Assembly (NCBI GenBank): GCA_014728295.1
Contig: WJLW01000033.1
Coordinates: 62,001 to 126,000, forward strand
DNA: 64,000 bases
Direction: 5' to 3'
From: Chitinivibrionales bacterium
GTDB lineage: Bacteria; Fibrobacterota; Chitinivibrionia; Chitinivibrionales; WJKA01
Part shown: positions 36,377-44,881 of the stretch, piece after piece
Numbering within the stretch: the first letter of the stretch is position 1
Layout: each line of letters opens with the position of its first letter
Made by a program: the position numbers and the translations under genes
The notes under the pieces: generated by a model
Seen by the model: only the letters and a program-made list of their open reading frames with translations
The model's database searches: none
Told to the model about the DNA's origin: nothing

Positions 36377-36964
36377 TTATCGAAGTGAGGCGCAGATTTC
36401 GGTAAACGCCTGCTTATACCGGGTCAATTCATTTTTCGGGCCGGCCATTTTAAGGAAGTAGGTCGATGCCGTTTCGGACACAATAGCCGCCAGCATGCTT
36501 TGTGACGTATCCGCGGAAACCAGCTCGCCCATGTCGATAATCAGCGTTGTCAGGCCTCCGCGCGAGGTCAGCCGTTTCTGTCCGTTGATGAATGCTTCAA
36601 CGTCAATCTTGTCGGGTGCGACACCGACCTGCTTCATCCAGCGCTCAATGTTGGCTTGCACTCCGCCTCCGTCGCCGGCCAGGGAAAGAATATAGCACTC
36701 CGGCGTGCCGGTGTCGCTCAAAGGCGGTTTGAGTGTCGCTATGCGCATGCCGGATGGGGGAAAGGACATCCATCCCTGCGGTAAATCCCATTCAAGCGTC
36801 GCATTTGCTTTTGCGCTCGAGGATGTGCCCGGAGTTTGCTCACGAAATGTCGTTGCGTTTGAACGAGGCGATTGTTTCTCAACGTAGCGACGAATTGGTT
36901 CTTCTCTTCGGCAGGCAACGCTGAGGAGCGCGAACAGAATGAACGCGACGCGCATGTTTTTCAT
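36377..36964 (-). CDS. Lipoprotein upstream of resB-ccsA
   Basis: A 195-residue lipoprotein: MKNMRVAFILFALLSVAC gives a lipobox LSVAC with Cys18. After a low-complexity linker comes a compact domain: WDLPQGWMSFPPSGMRIATLKPP, GGGVQANIERWMKQVG and LIIDMGELVSADTS. Proteins of this kind are encoded beside CcsA/ResB genes in some anaerobes, so a role in cytochrome maturation or redox at the inner membrane is likely but not shown. It is 18 bases upstream of resB and likely its co-transcribed first gene. Confidence 0.75.
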   Translation of the reverse strand: MKNMRVAFILFALLSVACRREEPIRRYVEKQSPRSNATTFREQTPGTSSSAKANATLEWDLPQGWMSFPPSGMRIATLKPPLSDTGTPECYILSLAGDGGGVQANIERWMKQVGVAPDKIDVEAFINGQKRLTSRGGLTTLIIDMGELVSADTSQSMLAAIVSETASTYFLKMAGPKNELTRYKQAFTEICASLR

Positions 36965-37368
36965 CGGGATCGGTTCCTTACTGCTGCGATGAATTGTATG
37001 ACCGATTCGTTATGGTAAAATAAACCAATTTTGTGGTGAGCGTATACCTTCTTCTCCTAATGCCCCTGTTTCGTACGATTAGTGAAGCCCTGCGAATTCG
37101 TCAAATAATTTGAAGATATTCAGAACTCGCTTAACCCGCCGATTCTGCTTCCTCGCCGTCCAGGCATGCACCCGAATCGCGGCTTTCCCTTCTTCCGGGC
37201 AAATATGCTCGCACACGACGCACCCGAATAGAGTCTTGGATTGTGTGGCAAAATATAGCTCTCAGCAGGAAAGGAGGCTTGCGATACGCCGTCTGTGTGC
37301 TGCAACTGGGGTGCACCTGTTTTATATTGAAGTGAAAATACGCACGACGACTCCCCAAAGGTGCAGCC
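36965..37368. other. Gap of about 400 bases with one possible gene remnant
   Basis: No intact gene is supported. The minus strand carries a short open frame with a ferredoxin motif (37079-37261, listed separately). AAGGAGG at about 37271-37278 on the plus strand is not followed by a usable start of any long frame. The gap should also hold promoters for the lipoprotein-resB-ccsA operon and the spermidine-synthase-like gene, but I cannot point to them with confidence. Confidence 0.3.
37079..37261 (-). pseudogene. Possible 4Fe-4S protein remnant
   Basis: A 60-codon open frame without a usable start, bounded upstream by an in-frame TGA (37262-37264). It contains LFGCVVCEHICPEEGKAAI, which has the CxxCxxxCP spacing of [4Fe-4S] ferredoxins and the small hydrophobic residues that usually follow, then a basic helix and a stop. 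It may be the decayed C-terminus of an iron-sulfur protein or a chance match. Notably, the next genes encode a spermidine-synthase-like protein and a radical SAM enzyme. Confidence 0.25.
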
Positions 37369-39486
37369 ATGCTCAAAAAGCATGATCCGCTCTTTTTTGC
37401 CATAACCATGCTCGGCATCTCGTCGGTCATCACCCAGATCAGCATTACCCGGGAATTGCTGAATCTGTTCGAAGGCAGCGAATTTGTGCTGGGAATCACG
37501 CTTTCGTGCTGGTTGCTGCTCACCGGGCTGGGAGCCTGGCTGGGGCGGTTTGTCAAGCCGCACATCCGGCTTTTGACCGGCGCCCTGTCGCTGGTCGCCT
37601 TGCTGCCGATGGGGCACCTGCTGTTGATACGATCGCTGCGCAATGTGATTGCCGTTGCCGGAGGCGCTGTTGACTTGCGCGTGTTGCTTACCTGGCTGCC
37701 CCTGCTGCTCATTCCCTACTGTGTGTTATCGGGCGGGTTGTTGACCTTGGCGACGATGCTGTTCGAGCGGAAGTATCCCGACATCGGGCTGGGGCGCGTC
37801 TATTTTCTCGATAACATTGGCGACATCCTTGGTGGGGCGCTGTTCAGCTTTGTACTGATCTATGTGACCACCACCTTCAATGCCTTATGGATACCCGCCG
37901 CTCTGAACGCAATTGCCGGCTTGTGGGTTGCGGTACATGCTTCGGGCGGAAAATTAATCGCGGCGCCGATTGCCGCCGGACTGGTGCTGATCGCCGGCGC
38001 ATTCCTCAACCTGGACGACCGCTCGCGCTCCTGGCTCTTTCCGGCGCAAAAGGTAATTGCCTGGGGGGAATCACCCTATGGCGCGTATGCGGTCACACGC
38101 GATGCCGAGCAGGTCAATCTTTACGAAAACGGCATCCCTCTGCACTCTTCGACCAACGTGCTTGAGGCGGAAGAGACCGTGCATTTTGCGATGGCGCAGT
38201 TTCGGGCGTCTCAGGCAAAGGTGTTGCTGCTTTCGGGTGGCGTCACCGGATCTTTGGAGCAAATCTTGAAATATAGCGTAAGCCGCATTGATTACGTGGA
38301 GCTGGATCCCGAGTTGATTCAGGTGGCGCGACGATTCAATTTGCTGCCCGATGATCGTAAAATCAACATCCATACGCAGGACGCCCGCAAATTCCTCGCC
38401 TCAGCCGCACAGGAGTATGACGTAATTTTAGCCGACCTGCCGCCGCCTTCCAATGTGCAAATCAATCGCTTCTACACCCGGGAATTTTTCGATCTGGTCA
38501 GGGCGCGCCTCACGCCCCACGGCGTCTTTTCGTTCAGCCTGCCTGGTGCCGAAAATTATTACGATGCATCACTCAGCCGCCTGCTGCGCACGACCTGGGC
38601 GACACTGAAAACCGCGTTCGAGCATCTTGCTGCCTTTCCGGGTTCGCAGACTATTTTTGTCGCTTCGCCGCGCAAAGTCACAAAGGATATTGCCCGGCGT
38701 CTGGAGTATCTGCAGATTGACAATGCGTATCTGAATCGCTACTACCTCTCTGCCCGCTTGACCGAGGACCGGCTCGAACTGTTACAGCAACAGTTGAGCG
38801 GGGATGCGGAAATTAACCGTGACCTGCATCCCATTGCCTTTCGTCAACAGGTCGCCTACCTGTTCTCGCACTTCAATCTCAATATCAACTGGCTGCTGGC
38901 GGCCTTCGGCATCGCCGCGCTCTGCTGCATCTTTGCGTACCGTCCAACGGAAACGGTGCTGCTGACGACCGGCTTCGGTTCGGTGAGTATCGAGCTTGTC
39001 ATCCTCATGCTCATTCAGATTCATTCCGGCTATGTGTATCTCAAATTTGGCTTGACCATTACGCTTTTCATGACGGGCCTGGCCGTGGGAAGCTTCGGCG
39101 CGAATCGTTTTGTTGCGCAGGAGCGCGGCAAAAGTGTCTACCGTTCGGCGCTGCTGGTGCTCGAAGGCATAAGCGTAGCCGGTTGTGGTGCGTTGCTGCT
39201 GATCGTGGGCCATACGCAGATCTGGCGCAGTGAATTATTGTTGTATATTTGTGTTGGAGCAAGTGCCGTGCTTACCGGAGCACAGTTTCCGCTTGCCGGA
39301 CAGGCAAGCACCGACGCGCAGGGAACCAGAGCATCCAAATTGTACACCGCCGATTTCCTGGGATCCGGACTCGGATCGTTTCTGGCGGCAATACTGCTGA
39401 TTCCCGCTCTGGGGGTAGCGGCTGCTCTGGCCGTTGCCGGTGGCTTGAAAACTGTCAGCATGACGAAATTATGGATAAGCAAATAG
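37369..39486 (+). CDS. Membrane protein with spermidine-synthase-like domain
   Basis: A 705-residue protein: about seven membrane helices (10-215), a soluble Rossmann-type methyltransferase/aminopropyltransferase domain (about 230-440) with VLLLSGGVTGSLEQILKY, IDYVELDPELIQVARRF and YDVILADLPPPSN, then further helices (500-700). This is the fused transporter-like plus spermidine synthase-like family, whose substrate is unknown. The motif DLPPPS replaces the D-x-x-D-P of true aminopropyltransferases, so polyamine synthesis is doubtful. Its end overlaps the radical SAM gene by 16 bases, pointing to coupled function. Confidence 0.8.
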   Translation: MLKKHDPLFFAITMLGISSVITQISITRELLNLFEGSEFVLGITLSCWLLLTGLGAWLGRFVKPHIRLLTGALSLVALLPMGHLLLIRSLRNVIAVAGGAVDLRVLLTWLPLLLIPYCVLSGGLLTLATMLFERKYPDIGLGRVYFLDNIGDILGGALFSFVLIYVTTTFNALWIPAALNAIAGLWVAVHASGGKLIAAPIAAGLVLIAGAFLNLDDRSRSWLFPAQKVIAWGESPYGAYAVTRDAEQVNLYENGIPLHSSTNVLEAEETVHFAMAQFRASQAKVLLLSGGVTGSLEQILKYSVSRIDYVELDPELIQVARRFNLLPDDRKINIHTQDARKFLASAAQEYDVILADLPPPSNVQINRFYTREFFDLVRARLTPHGVFSFSLPGAENYYDASLSRLLRTTWATLKTAFEHLAAFPGSQTIFVASPRKVTKDIARRLEYLQIDNAYLNRYYLSARLTEDRLELLQQQLSGDAEINRDLHPIAFRQQVAYLFSHFNLNINWLLAAFGIAALCCIFAYRPTETVLLTTGFGSVSIELVILMLIQIHSGYVYLKFGLTITLFMTGLAVGSFGANRFVAQERGKSVYRSALLVLEGISVAGCGALLLIVGHTQIWRSELLLYICVGASAVLTGAQFPLAGQASTDAQGTRASKLYTADFLGSGLGSFLAAILLIPALGVAAALAVAGGLKTVSMTKLWISK

Positions 39487-40655
39487 ACCCCGCAGCCCGA
39501 CGCATCTTCTGCAAGTGTTGCCTGGCGCCTGCCGTTATTGCCGCAAGCGGCGTCGGGCAGGCTGCGCAGGCCGGGTGGCTGGATTTTCTCACCGGTGAAA
39601 CGGCGCCAAAAGCATCCGGCAAGGCATCGGTTGTGCCGGGCTGGAAATGGTCGAAAAAGGCCGGGCATTTCAAGAAAATGGATCGCATTGTCCAGTGTCA
39701 ACTCTGCCCGAACGGCTGCAGGCTGCACCGCAACGGCCGCGGCACGTGTCGCGTGCGAGTCAACAAAAACGACGTCCTCTACTCCCTCGTCTATGGCAAT
39801 CCGGCGGCGATCCACATCGACCCGATTGAAAAAAAACCGCTCTACCATTTCTATCCCGGAACCGATTCCTTCTCGCTGGGATTTGCCGGTTGCAATTTGA
39901 GTTGTCTCAATTGTCAAAACTGGGAGCTGTCGCAGAAAAAGCCCGAAGAGCTGCAAAATTACTCCTGCTTTCCGCACCAGGCGGTCGAAACGGCGATGCA
40001 GAAGAAATGCCGCTCGATTGCCTACACCTATAACGAACCTTCGGTCGTCTTTGAATTCATGCACGACACGGCCCGTCTGGCCCATCTCAAGCAATTGAAA
40101 AATGTCTGGGTGACCAACGGCTATATCAACCGGGAGCCGTTGCTGGAATTGTGTGAATGCATTGACGGCGCCAATGTCGATCTCAAGTCCTTTTCGGACG
40201 ACGTCTACCGCAAGCTCAATTTCGGCAGGCTGCAGCCGGTGCTTGACACATTAAAGACGCTACATGAACAGAATGTCTGGTTCGAAATAACCACCCTGAT
40301 TGTCCCCGCCTATACCGATGATTCGGCAATGATCCGCGACATGTGCGCGTGGATTGTCGATACCATCGGGGGCGATCATCCAATCCACTTCTCCCGCTTC
40401 GGTCCGCACTACAAGCTCAAGCACCTCCCGCCGACGCCGCCGTCCAAACTGCTCGAAGCCAGAGACATCGCCCGCAGCGCGGGTATCAACTACGTGTACA
40501 TCGGAAACTACCGTACTGGCGACGGCGGGACGACCTTTTGCCCCGGGTGCAGAGCAAAGGTCATCGAACGCATTGGGTATGTCATTACCGGCATGAATCT
40601 TAAGGGCGGGGCCTGTGGTGCGTGCGGACACAAGATCGCCGGCCGGTGGAGCTAA
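39471..40655 (+). CDS. amrS: AmmeMemoRadiSam-type radical SAM enzyme with Tat-like signal
   Basis: A 394-residue radical SAM protein. The cluster motif is CNLSCLNC (Cys141, Cys145, Cys148). An extra Cys-rich segment precedes it ([19 protein letters not shown]) and a zinc-like pair of CxxC motifs ends it ([13 protein letters not shown]). This matches the AmrS family that is linked to MEMO1 and AMMECR1 proteins, though neither gene is here. The N-terminus has a twin-arginine pattern, ARRIFCK at 9-15, followed by a hydrophobic stretch ending QAAQA. ATG 39471 overlaps the previous gene. The stop overlaps the convergent decarboxylase gene. Confidence 0.84.
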   Translation: MDKQIDPAARRIFCKCCLAPAVIAASGVGQAAQAGWLDFLTGETAPKASGKASVVPGWKWSKKAGHFKKMDRIVQCQLCPNGCRLHRNGRGTCRVRVNKNDVLYSLVYGNPAAIHIDPIEKKPLYHFYPGTDSFSLGFAGCNLSCLNCQNWELSQKKPEELQNYSCFPHQAVETAMQKKCRSIAYTYNEPSVVFEFMHDTARLAHLKQLKNVWVTNGYINREPLLELCECIDGANVDLKSFSDDVYRKLNFGRLQPVLDTLKTLHEQNVWFEITTLIVPAYTDDSAMIRDMCAWIVDTIGGDHPIHFSRFGPHYKLKHLPPTPPSKLLEARDIARSAGINYVYIGNYRTGDGGTTFCPGCRAKVIERIGYVITGMNLKGGACGACGHKIAGRWS

Positions 40656-41596
40656 TCCTGCTCGTCAAGCAGCTCGATAAAGTAGGCGATGGTTTTGCGT
40701 AGTCCTTCGTCCAGGTCAATCGCCGGTTCCCAGTCAAGCTTATGCTGTGCCAGCGAAATATCCGGCTTGCGCTGCCGCGGGTCGTCGGAAGGCTGAGCCG
40801 TGAACACCAGCGCCGAATTCGATTCCGTCAACCCGATCACCATCTCCGCCAGTTCCTTGATGGTAAACTCACCGGGATTGCCGATATTGACCGGGCCGAT
40901 AAGCTCATCCTGATTCATCAGCCGGATCATGCCGTCAATGAGATCGCTTACGTAGCAGAACGAGCGTGTTTGCGAACCGTCGCCGTAAATGGTAATGTCC
41001 TCGCCTTCCAGCGCCTGCATGATGAAATTGGAAACTACGCGGCCGTCGTGAGGATGCATGCGGGGGCCGTAGGTATTAAATATGCGCATGACCCGTATGT
41101 CAACGGCGTTCATGCGATGGTAGTCGAAAAAAAGTGTCTCCGCAACCCGCTTGCCCTCGTCGTAGCACGAACGCAGTCCGATCGGATTGACATTGCCCCA
41201 GTACGATTCCTTTTGCGGATGCTCGTTCGGATCGCCGTACACTTCACTGGTCGACGCCTGCAAAATGCGTGCTTTGATGCGCTTGGCCAGCCCCAGGCAG
41301 TTGACTGCGCCCATTACATTGGTCTTGATCGTCTTGACGGCATTGTACTGATAGTGCACCGGTGAGGCCGGGCAGGCAAGGTTGTAGATTTGGTCCACCT
41401 CGACAAAGACCGGAAACGTGATATCGTGACGCATTAACTCGAAATTTTTGTAGTCCATTAAATGCTCGATATTATTCTTGCGTCCCGTGAAGTAATTATC
41501 AAGACAGATAACGTCATGCCCTTCACTGACGAGATGATCGCAGAGATGTGAACCTAAAAAACCGGCGCCGCCGGTAACCAGAATGCGCTGTGACAT
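40652..41596 (-). CDS. UDP-glucuronate decarboxylase (UDP-xylose synthase)
   Basis: A 314-residue extended SDR. Cofactor loop [16 protein letters not shown], then [13 protein letters not shown] and [23 protein letters not shown], with catalytic YDEGK (Tyr, Lys). These blocks are diagnostic of UDP-glucuronate decarboxylase, which makes UDP-xylose for polysaccharide or glycan assembly. ATG 41596 starts the domain directly. Stop codons of this gene and the radical SAM gene overlap on opposite strands, so no room is left for a terminator between them. Confidence 0.93.
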   Translation of the reverse strand: MSQRILVTGGAGFLGSHLCDHLVSEGHDVICLDNYFTGRKNNIEHLMDYKNFELMRHDITFPVFVEVDQIYNLACPASPVHYQYNAVKTIKTNVMGAVNCLGLAKRIKARILQASTSEVYGDPNEHPQKESYWGNVNPIGLRSCYDEGKRVAETLFFDYHRMNAVDIRVMRIFNTYGPRMHPHDGRVVSNFIMQALEGEDITIYGDGSQTRSFCYVSDLIDGMIRLMNQDELIGPVNIGNPGEFTIKELAEMVIGLTESNSALVFTAQPSDDPRQRKPDISLAQHKLDWEPAIDLDEGLRKTIAYFIELLDEQD

Positions 41597-41670
41597 AGTT
41601 TTCCCCTGGCGTTGAGCATCAAGCCCGCGTCTTCTTCGCGTCGACGCAGGTAAGCACTTTGTTCTAACAA

Positions 41671-41699
41671 ATTGTATGTTAATGGCCCCGCTCTTACAA
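41671..41699 (-). promoter_or_regulatory. Candidate promoter of the UDP-glucuronate decarboxylase gene
   Basis: On the minus strand TTGTAA (41694-41699) and TACAAT (41671-41676), 17 bases apart. Predicted start near 41664, about 68 bases before the ATG. Confidence 0.45.
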
Positions 41700-42032
41700 T
41701 TATCCACACAAGTATCACCTAAAAATGCATTCGGCATGCAGGAAGCTTATCTGGAATTGCATACCGGACATTCTTTGCACAGTGTTCAACTTGCGGTACC
41801 TCCCCCCACTTCTGAGGTACTCCCCTGCACTCTCCAACTGTGACGTTGCGGGTCAAACCTGCGGCATCGAACCTCGACTTTGCATCTGGAAAGTACCCCT
41901 GCCCACCTTGAGAGCCGTGTAAATTATCCGGTGGCTTTGTCGAAAATTTTTACAATTTAAAAAAGACAACAAAATAAGTGACCAATCTCTATTTCGTTCA
42001 AATTCAGGCATCTATGCATTTCGGCGCACCTT

Positions 42033-42047
42033 TGGCCTTTATATTGC
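42033..42047 (+). promoter_or_regulatory. Candidate sigma-54 promoter of the PEP-CTERM gene
   Basis: TGGC (42033-42036) and TTGC (42044-42047) give the required GG-N10-GC geometry, with T before both. Transcription would start near 42059, 37 bases before the ATG. A short inverted repeat, CACTT-N5-AAGTG, lies just downstream (42051-42065). Confidence 0.6.
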
Positions 42048-42095
42048 TTACACTTAAGTCAAGTGATACCTGAATATTTTCAAAGGAGTATTTCC

Positions 42096-42779
42096 ATGAA
42101 CAAAACTTTCAAAAGCATCATTGCTGTCGTCCTGCTCATCTCATTTGCCTCATTTGCCGACCTCATTAAATATGTAAAGCCGGTAAACAAAGGCAATACG
42201 GAAAAAACGAGCTTTGGCCATGTTTACACCGGATTGTACGAAATCGAGGTAGACGGTCAAAAATGGCAGACCATGTGTATCGATCCTCTCGGCACTATTC
42301 ATGGAGGAGACACATGGGTGGCAGATCATTTAGGTCCCCAGGACATTGCAGATAATGGCGCCTACGTGACATTTTACGGTAATGATCCGGCGCTGGCAGG
42401 TCAGAAATATGCCATGATCAGCTATCTTGCGGAAAATTACTATTACAACAATCCGTCAATGACTGAGACTGAGAAGTCTAAATTAAGCCTTGCAATCTGG
42501 GAAATTGCTATGGATTTTGACGGGCTTTCGTCCTCCCTGAATTTAACTTCCGGCGGCTTTACGGCAAACTCCCCTGGTGTTGCCTCAGGTTGGCTCGTTG
42601 ATGCATTTGACTATCTCGATAATGATGGGGATATTACCATGTCGGCATTTTCTCCTTCAGATCGTCCTTCTCAGGAATTTATCGCCTGGAAAGTCCCCGA
42701 ACCGACAACTGCCTGTCTTCTGCTCATGGGTCTTTCAATGCTTGGATTCGCCGGCTGGAGAAGAAAACGCAACAGCTAA
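42096..42779 (+). CDS. PEP-CTERM sorting-domain exported protein
   Basis: A 227-residue exported protein: signal MNKTFKSIIAVVLLISFASFA, mature part of unknown fold (EIEVDGQKWQTMCIDPLG, YFAL-poor), then the PEP-CTERM tail VPEPTTACLLLMGLSMLGF followed by AGWRRKRNS. The tail has all three parts (VPEP, hydrophobic helix, Arg-rich end) and would be cleaved by an exosortase, not encoded in this window. The mature part resembles proteins annotated only by their PEP-CTERM domain. AAGGAG precedes ATG 42096. A candidate sigma-54 promoter lies upstream and a strong terminator downstream; it is a single-gene unit. Confidence 0.9.
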   Translation: MNKTFKSIIAVVLLISFASFADLIKYVKPVNKGNTEKTSFGHVYTGLYEIEVDGQKWQTMCIDPLGTIHGGDTWVADHLGPQDIADNGAYVTFYGNDPALAGQKYAMISYLAENYYYNNPSMTETEKSKLSLAIWEIAMDFDGLSSSLNLTSGGFTANSPGVASGWLVDAFDYLDNDGDITMSAFSPSDRPSQEFIAWKVPEPTTACLLLMGLSMLGFAGWRRKRNS

Positions 42780-42809
42780 AGCGCTTCTCGGTATCGCATA
42801 GATTTTCAG

Positions 42810-42838
42810 GCCCTCCTTTTTCAGGAGGGCTTTTTTTT
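42810..42838 (+). terminator. Rho-independent terminator of the PEP-CTERM gene
   Basis: Perfect eight-base arms (42810-42817, 42823-42830), five-base loop and eight Ts. It sits at the junction with the convergent xseA stop. Confidence 0.9.
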
Positions 42839-44075
42839 ATCCCCTTGATATGGCCGGCGTAATTTTCGAAACGGTTCCGTGCGCTTCGCCCTTATGCAAT
42901 CGCAGTCGAACCTCTTCACCGACAACAAGCTGATCGCAGCGGGTTACCGATTCCCCGCTTTTTTTTTGCACGACACTGTAGCCTCTCGCCAGAACATTCA
43001 GCGGACTCAAATCCTGCAGGCGCGATGCTGCGTGGGCGATCTGCGTCTTTGCCGTGACGACCGTTCGTACAGCGGCTCTGGTCCGGCGGTCATGCAGATT
43101 GTCGATTTGCTGCCGGTACTCCAATAGCAGACGAACCGGTTTGCGCAGCGCCGGACGGGCTCGGGCCTGTCCGTAGCGCAGGAAGCAGTCGCGCATATAC
43201 CCGGTAATGCGGTAGGCGAACCGTTTTGAGAGATTGGCAAAGTAGCGTTCATTTTCGCGGGTATCGGGAACAGCCGTCTCTGCTGCGGAAGAGGGAGTCG
43301 GTGCGCGCACATCGGCGACAAAATCGGCAATAGTAAAGTCAATCTCGTGTCCGACAGCGGAAATGACGGGGATAGCCGACCTGAAGATCGCTCTGGCAAC
43401 GCACTCTTCGTTGAATGGCCAGAGATCTTCGATCGAACCGCCGCCTCTACCGACAATCAAGCAACTGATATTGCCATACGCATTCAAAGTATCAATTGCT
43501 TGTGCAATGGCCGTGGCTGCACCGTCACCCTGCACCGGAACGCTGGAAAGCACGATGTCGGTTTGCGGGGCACGCACAGACAGTACTTTGATAATATCCC
43601 GGAAGGCCGCGCCCTGTTTCGAGGTAACCACCCCAATTCGTCGAACGCTTTCAGGTAGCGGTTTTTTATGTATATCGTCGAAAAGACCTTCCGCCGAAAG
43701 CTTCTTTTTCAGCGCCTCGAACGCGGCATACAGTGCTCCCTGCCCGGAAGGCTGCATGCGACTGACATCAAGCTGATAGTAACCGCCGCGTTGGTAGACT
43801 CGCAGGTTGGCGATGACCATGACTTCCATACCGTCATCGGGAGTAAATTTTATGCGGGGCAGAACCGAGCGCCAGATAACGGCGGGAATGCGGCACTGTT
43901 TATCCTTGAGCGTGAAGTAGCAATGACCGGATGACGCCTGCTTAAAATTTGACAGTTCGCCCTGCACCCAGACCAGCGTATTGCCCTGCTCGATCATCTC
44001 CCCAACCGCCTGATTGATATCCGCAACACTGTAAGGCTGCGCACATTCCTGTGGTATTTTCAGGGGGGTGATCAT
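42837..44075 (-). CDS. xseA: Exodeoxyribonuclease VII large subunit
   Basis: A 412-residue protein with an N-terminal OB fold (VWVQGELSNFKQASSGHCYFTLKD) and the catalytic region VIVGRGGGSIEDLWPFN...VISAVGHEIDFTIADFVADVRAPTPS, diagnostic of XseA, which degrades single-stranded DNA with XseB. Length matches the family. Its start overlaps the ymdB-like stop by four bases. The small subunit gene xseB, often directly downstream, is not here; the next gene is convergent. It is the last gene of the zap-rny-ymdB-xseA run. Confidence 0.95.
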   Translation of the reverse strand: MITPLKIPQECAQPYSVADINQAVGEMIEQGNTLVWVQGELSNFKQASSGHCYFTLKDKQCRIPAVIWRSVLPRIKFTPDDGMEVMVIANLRVYQRGGYYQLDVSRMQPSGQGALYAAFEALKKKLSAEGLFDDIHKKPLPESVRRIGVVTSKQGAAFRDIIKVLSVRAPQTDIVLSSVPVQGDGAATAIAQAIDTLNAYGNISCLIVGRGGGSIEDLWPFNEECVARAIFRSAIPVISAVGHEIDFTIADFVADVRAPTPSSAAETAVPDTRENERYFANLSKRFAYRITGYMRDCFLRYGQARARPALRKPVRLLLEYRQQIDNLHDRRTRAAVRTVVTAKTQIAHAASRLQDLSPLNVLARGYSVVQKKSGESVTRCDQLVVGEEVRLRLHKGEAHGTVSKITPAISRG

Positions 44076-44857
44076 GCCAGCGTAACCCGATTATAAATAC
44101 GGGTAATTGCAGTTGCTCTGCCTGTTTCATCATCCGTTTCGATAACGACAGCGTTGATCATCGGTCCCCGCGTCGCCGGTTCGAATTTTGCGGGTGTCTG
44201 CAGCAGGAACTTCTGGATAACCGGATTTGCTTTCATGCCGATGCAGGAATCTTCAGGCCCGGTCATCCCGGCATCGGTGATGTAGGCCGTACCTTTTGTC
44301 GATATGCACTCATCGGCCGTCTGGATATGGGTATGTGTTCCAACCAGTGCGCTAACTTTGCCGTTGAGAAAGTGAAACATGGCACGTTTTTCACTCGATG
44401 CTTCGGCGTGAAAATCGACCAGAATTGTTGCGGTCTCCTCCCGCAGTTCTTTGAGGATATCTTCGGCAGCCCTAAATGGACAATCCACCGTTTCATTGAA
44501 ATAGGTGCGCCCGATCAGGTTGAGAATTGCTATTTGGCGGCCGCCTTCAATTTGGAGGATGATATGCCCGCGGCCGATATTGCCGGGCGGGAAGTTGAAG
44601 GGGCGCAGCACCGGCCAGGACTGATTGTCAAGTGCATTGTCGCTGGTAAATGAGTGATTCCCGCCCGTAAGCACATCCACGCCGTGGCTGCGTAGCTTTT
44701 TGTACAAATTGCCCGTCAATCCTTTGCCGCCGGCGGCATTTTCGCCGTTGGCAATGCAGATGTCAATGGTATGCTCGGAACGCAACGAACCAAGAAATTG
44801 CGATAAGATGCGGCGTCCGGTATTGCCGAACACATCACCAATGAAGAGGATTTTCAT
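44072..44857 (-). CDS. ymdB: YmdB-family cyclic-nucleotide phosphodiesterase
   Basis: A 261-residue metallophosphoesterase: MKILFIGDVFGNTGRR, IANGENAAGGKG, GGNHSF, LVDFHAEASSEKRA and VGTHTHIQTAD supply the metal ligands. The family (TIGR00282) hydrolyses 2',3'-cyclic nucleotides and in Bacillus affects cell fate decisions. It is commonly encoded beside rny, as here (24 bases after it), which hints at RNA turnover. It overlaps xseA by ATGA-type coupling. Confidence 0.9.
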   Translation of the reverse strand: MKILFIGDVFGNTGRRILSQFLGSLRSEHTIDICIANGENAAGGKGLTGNLYKKLRSHGVDVLTGGNHSFTSDNALDNQSWPVLRPFNFPPGNIGRGHIILQIEGGRQIAILNLIGRTYFNETVDCPFRAAEDILKELREETATILVDFHAEASSEKRAMFHFLNGKVSALVGTHTHIQTADECISTKGTAYITDAGMTGPEDSCIGMKANPVIQKFLLQTPAKFEPATRGPMINAVVIETDDETGRATAITRIYNRVTLA

Positions 44858-44881
44858 TGGCAGTTCCTTCCAGGTGTATGC

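Larger units (their letters stand above)
41597..42095. other. Gap of about 500 bases: two promoters, no gene
   Basis: The left part carries the decarboxylase promoter (minus strand) and the right part the sigma-54-like promoter of the PEP-CTERM gene. The middle (about 41800-41930) contains three variants of GTAC followed by four to five pyrimidines but no gene or recognised RNA. Activator binding sites for the sigma-54 promoter would be expected 80-200 bases upstream of it, that is around 41850-41970. Confidence 0.4.

Noticed and set aside
37120-37712. Long minus-strand frames (up to 193 codons) at the start of the spermidine-synthase-like gene
   Set aside because: They lie opposite a well supported membrane-protein gene, are low complexity and have no similarity I recognise.
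41800-41930. Cyclic-di-GMP (GEMM) riboswitch
   Set aside because: A GGTCAAACC-like stretch caught the eye, but the flanking GEMM tetraloop and closing helices are missing.
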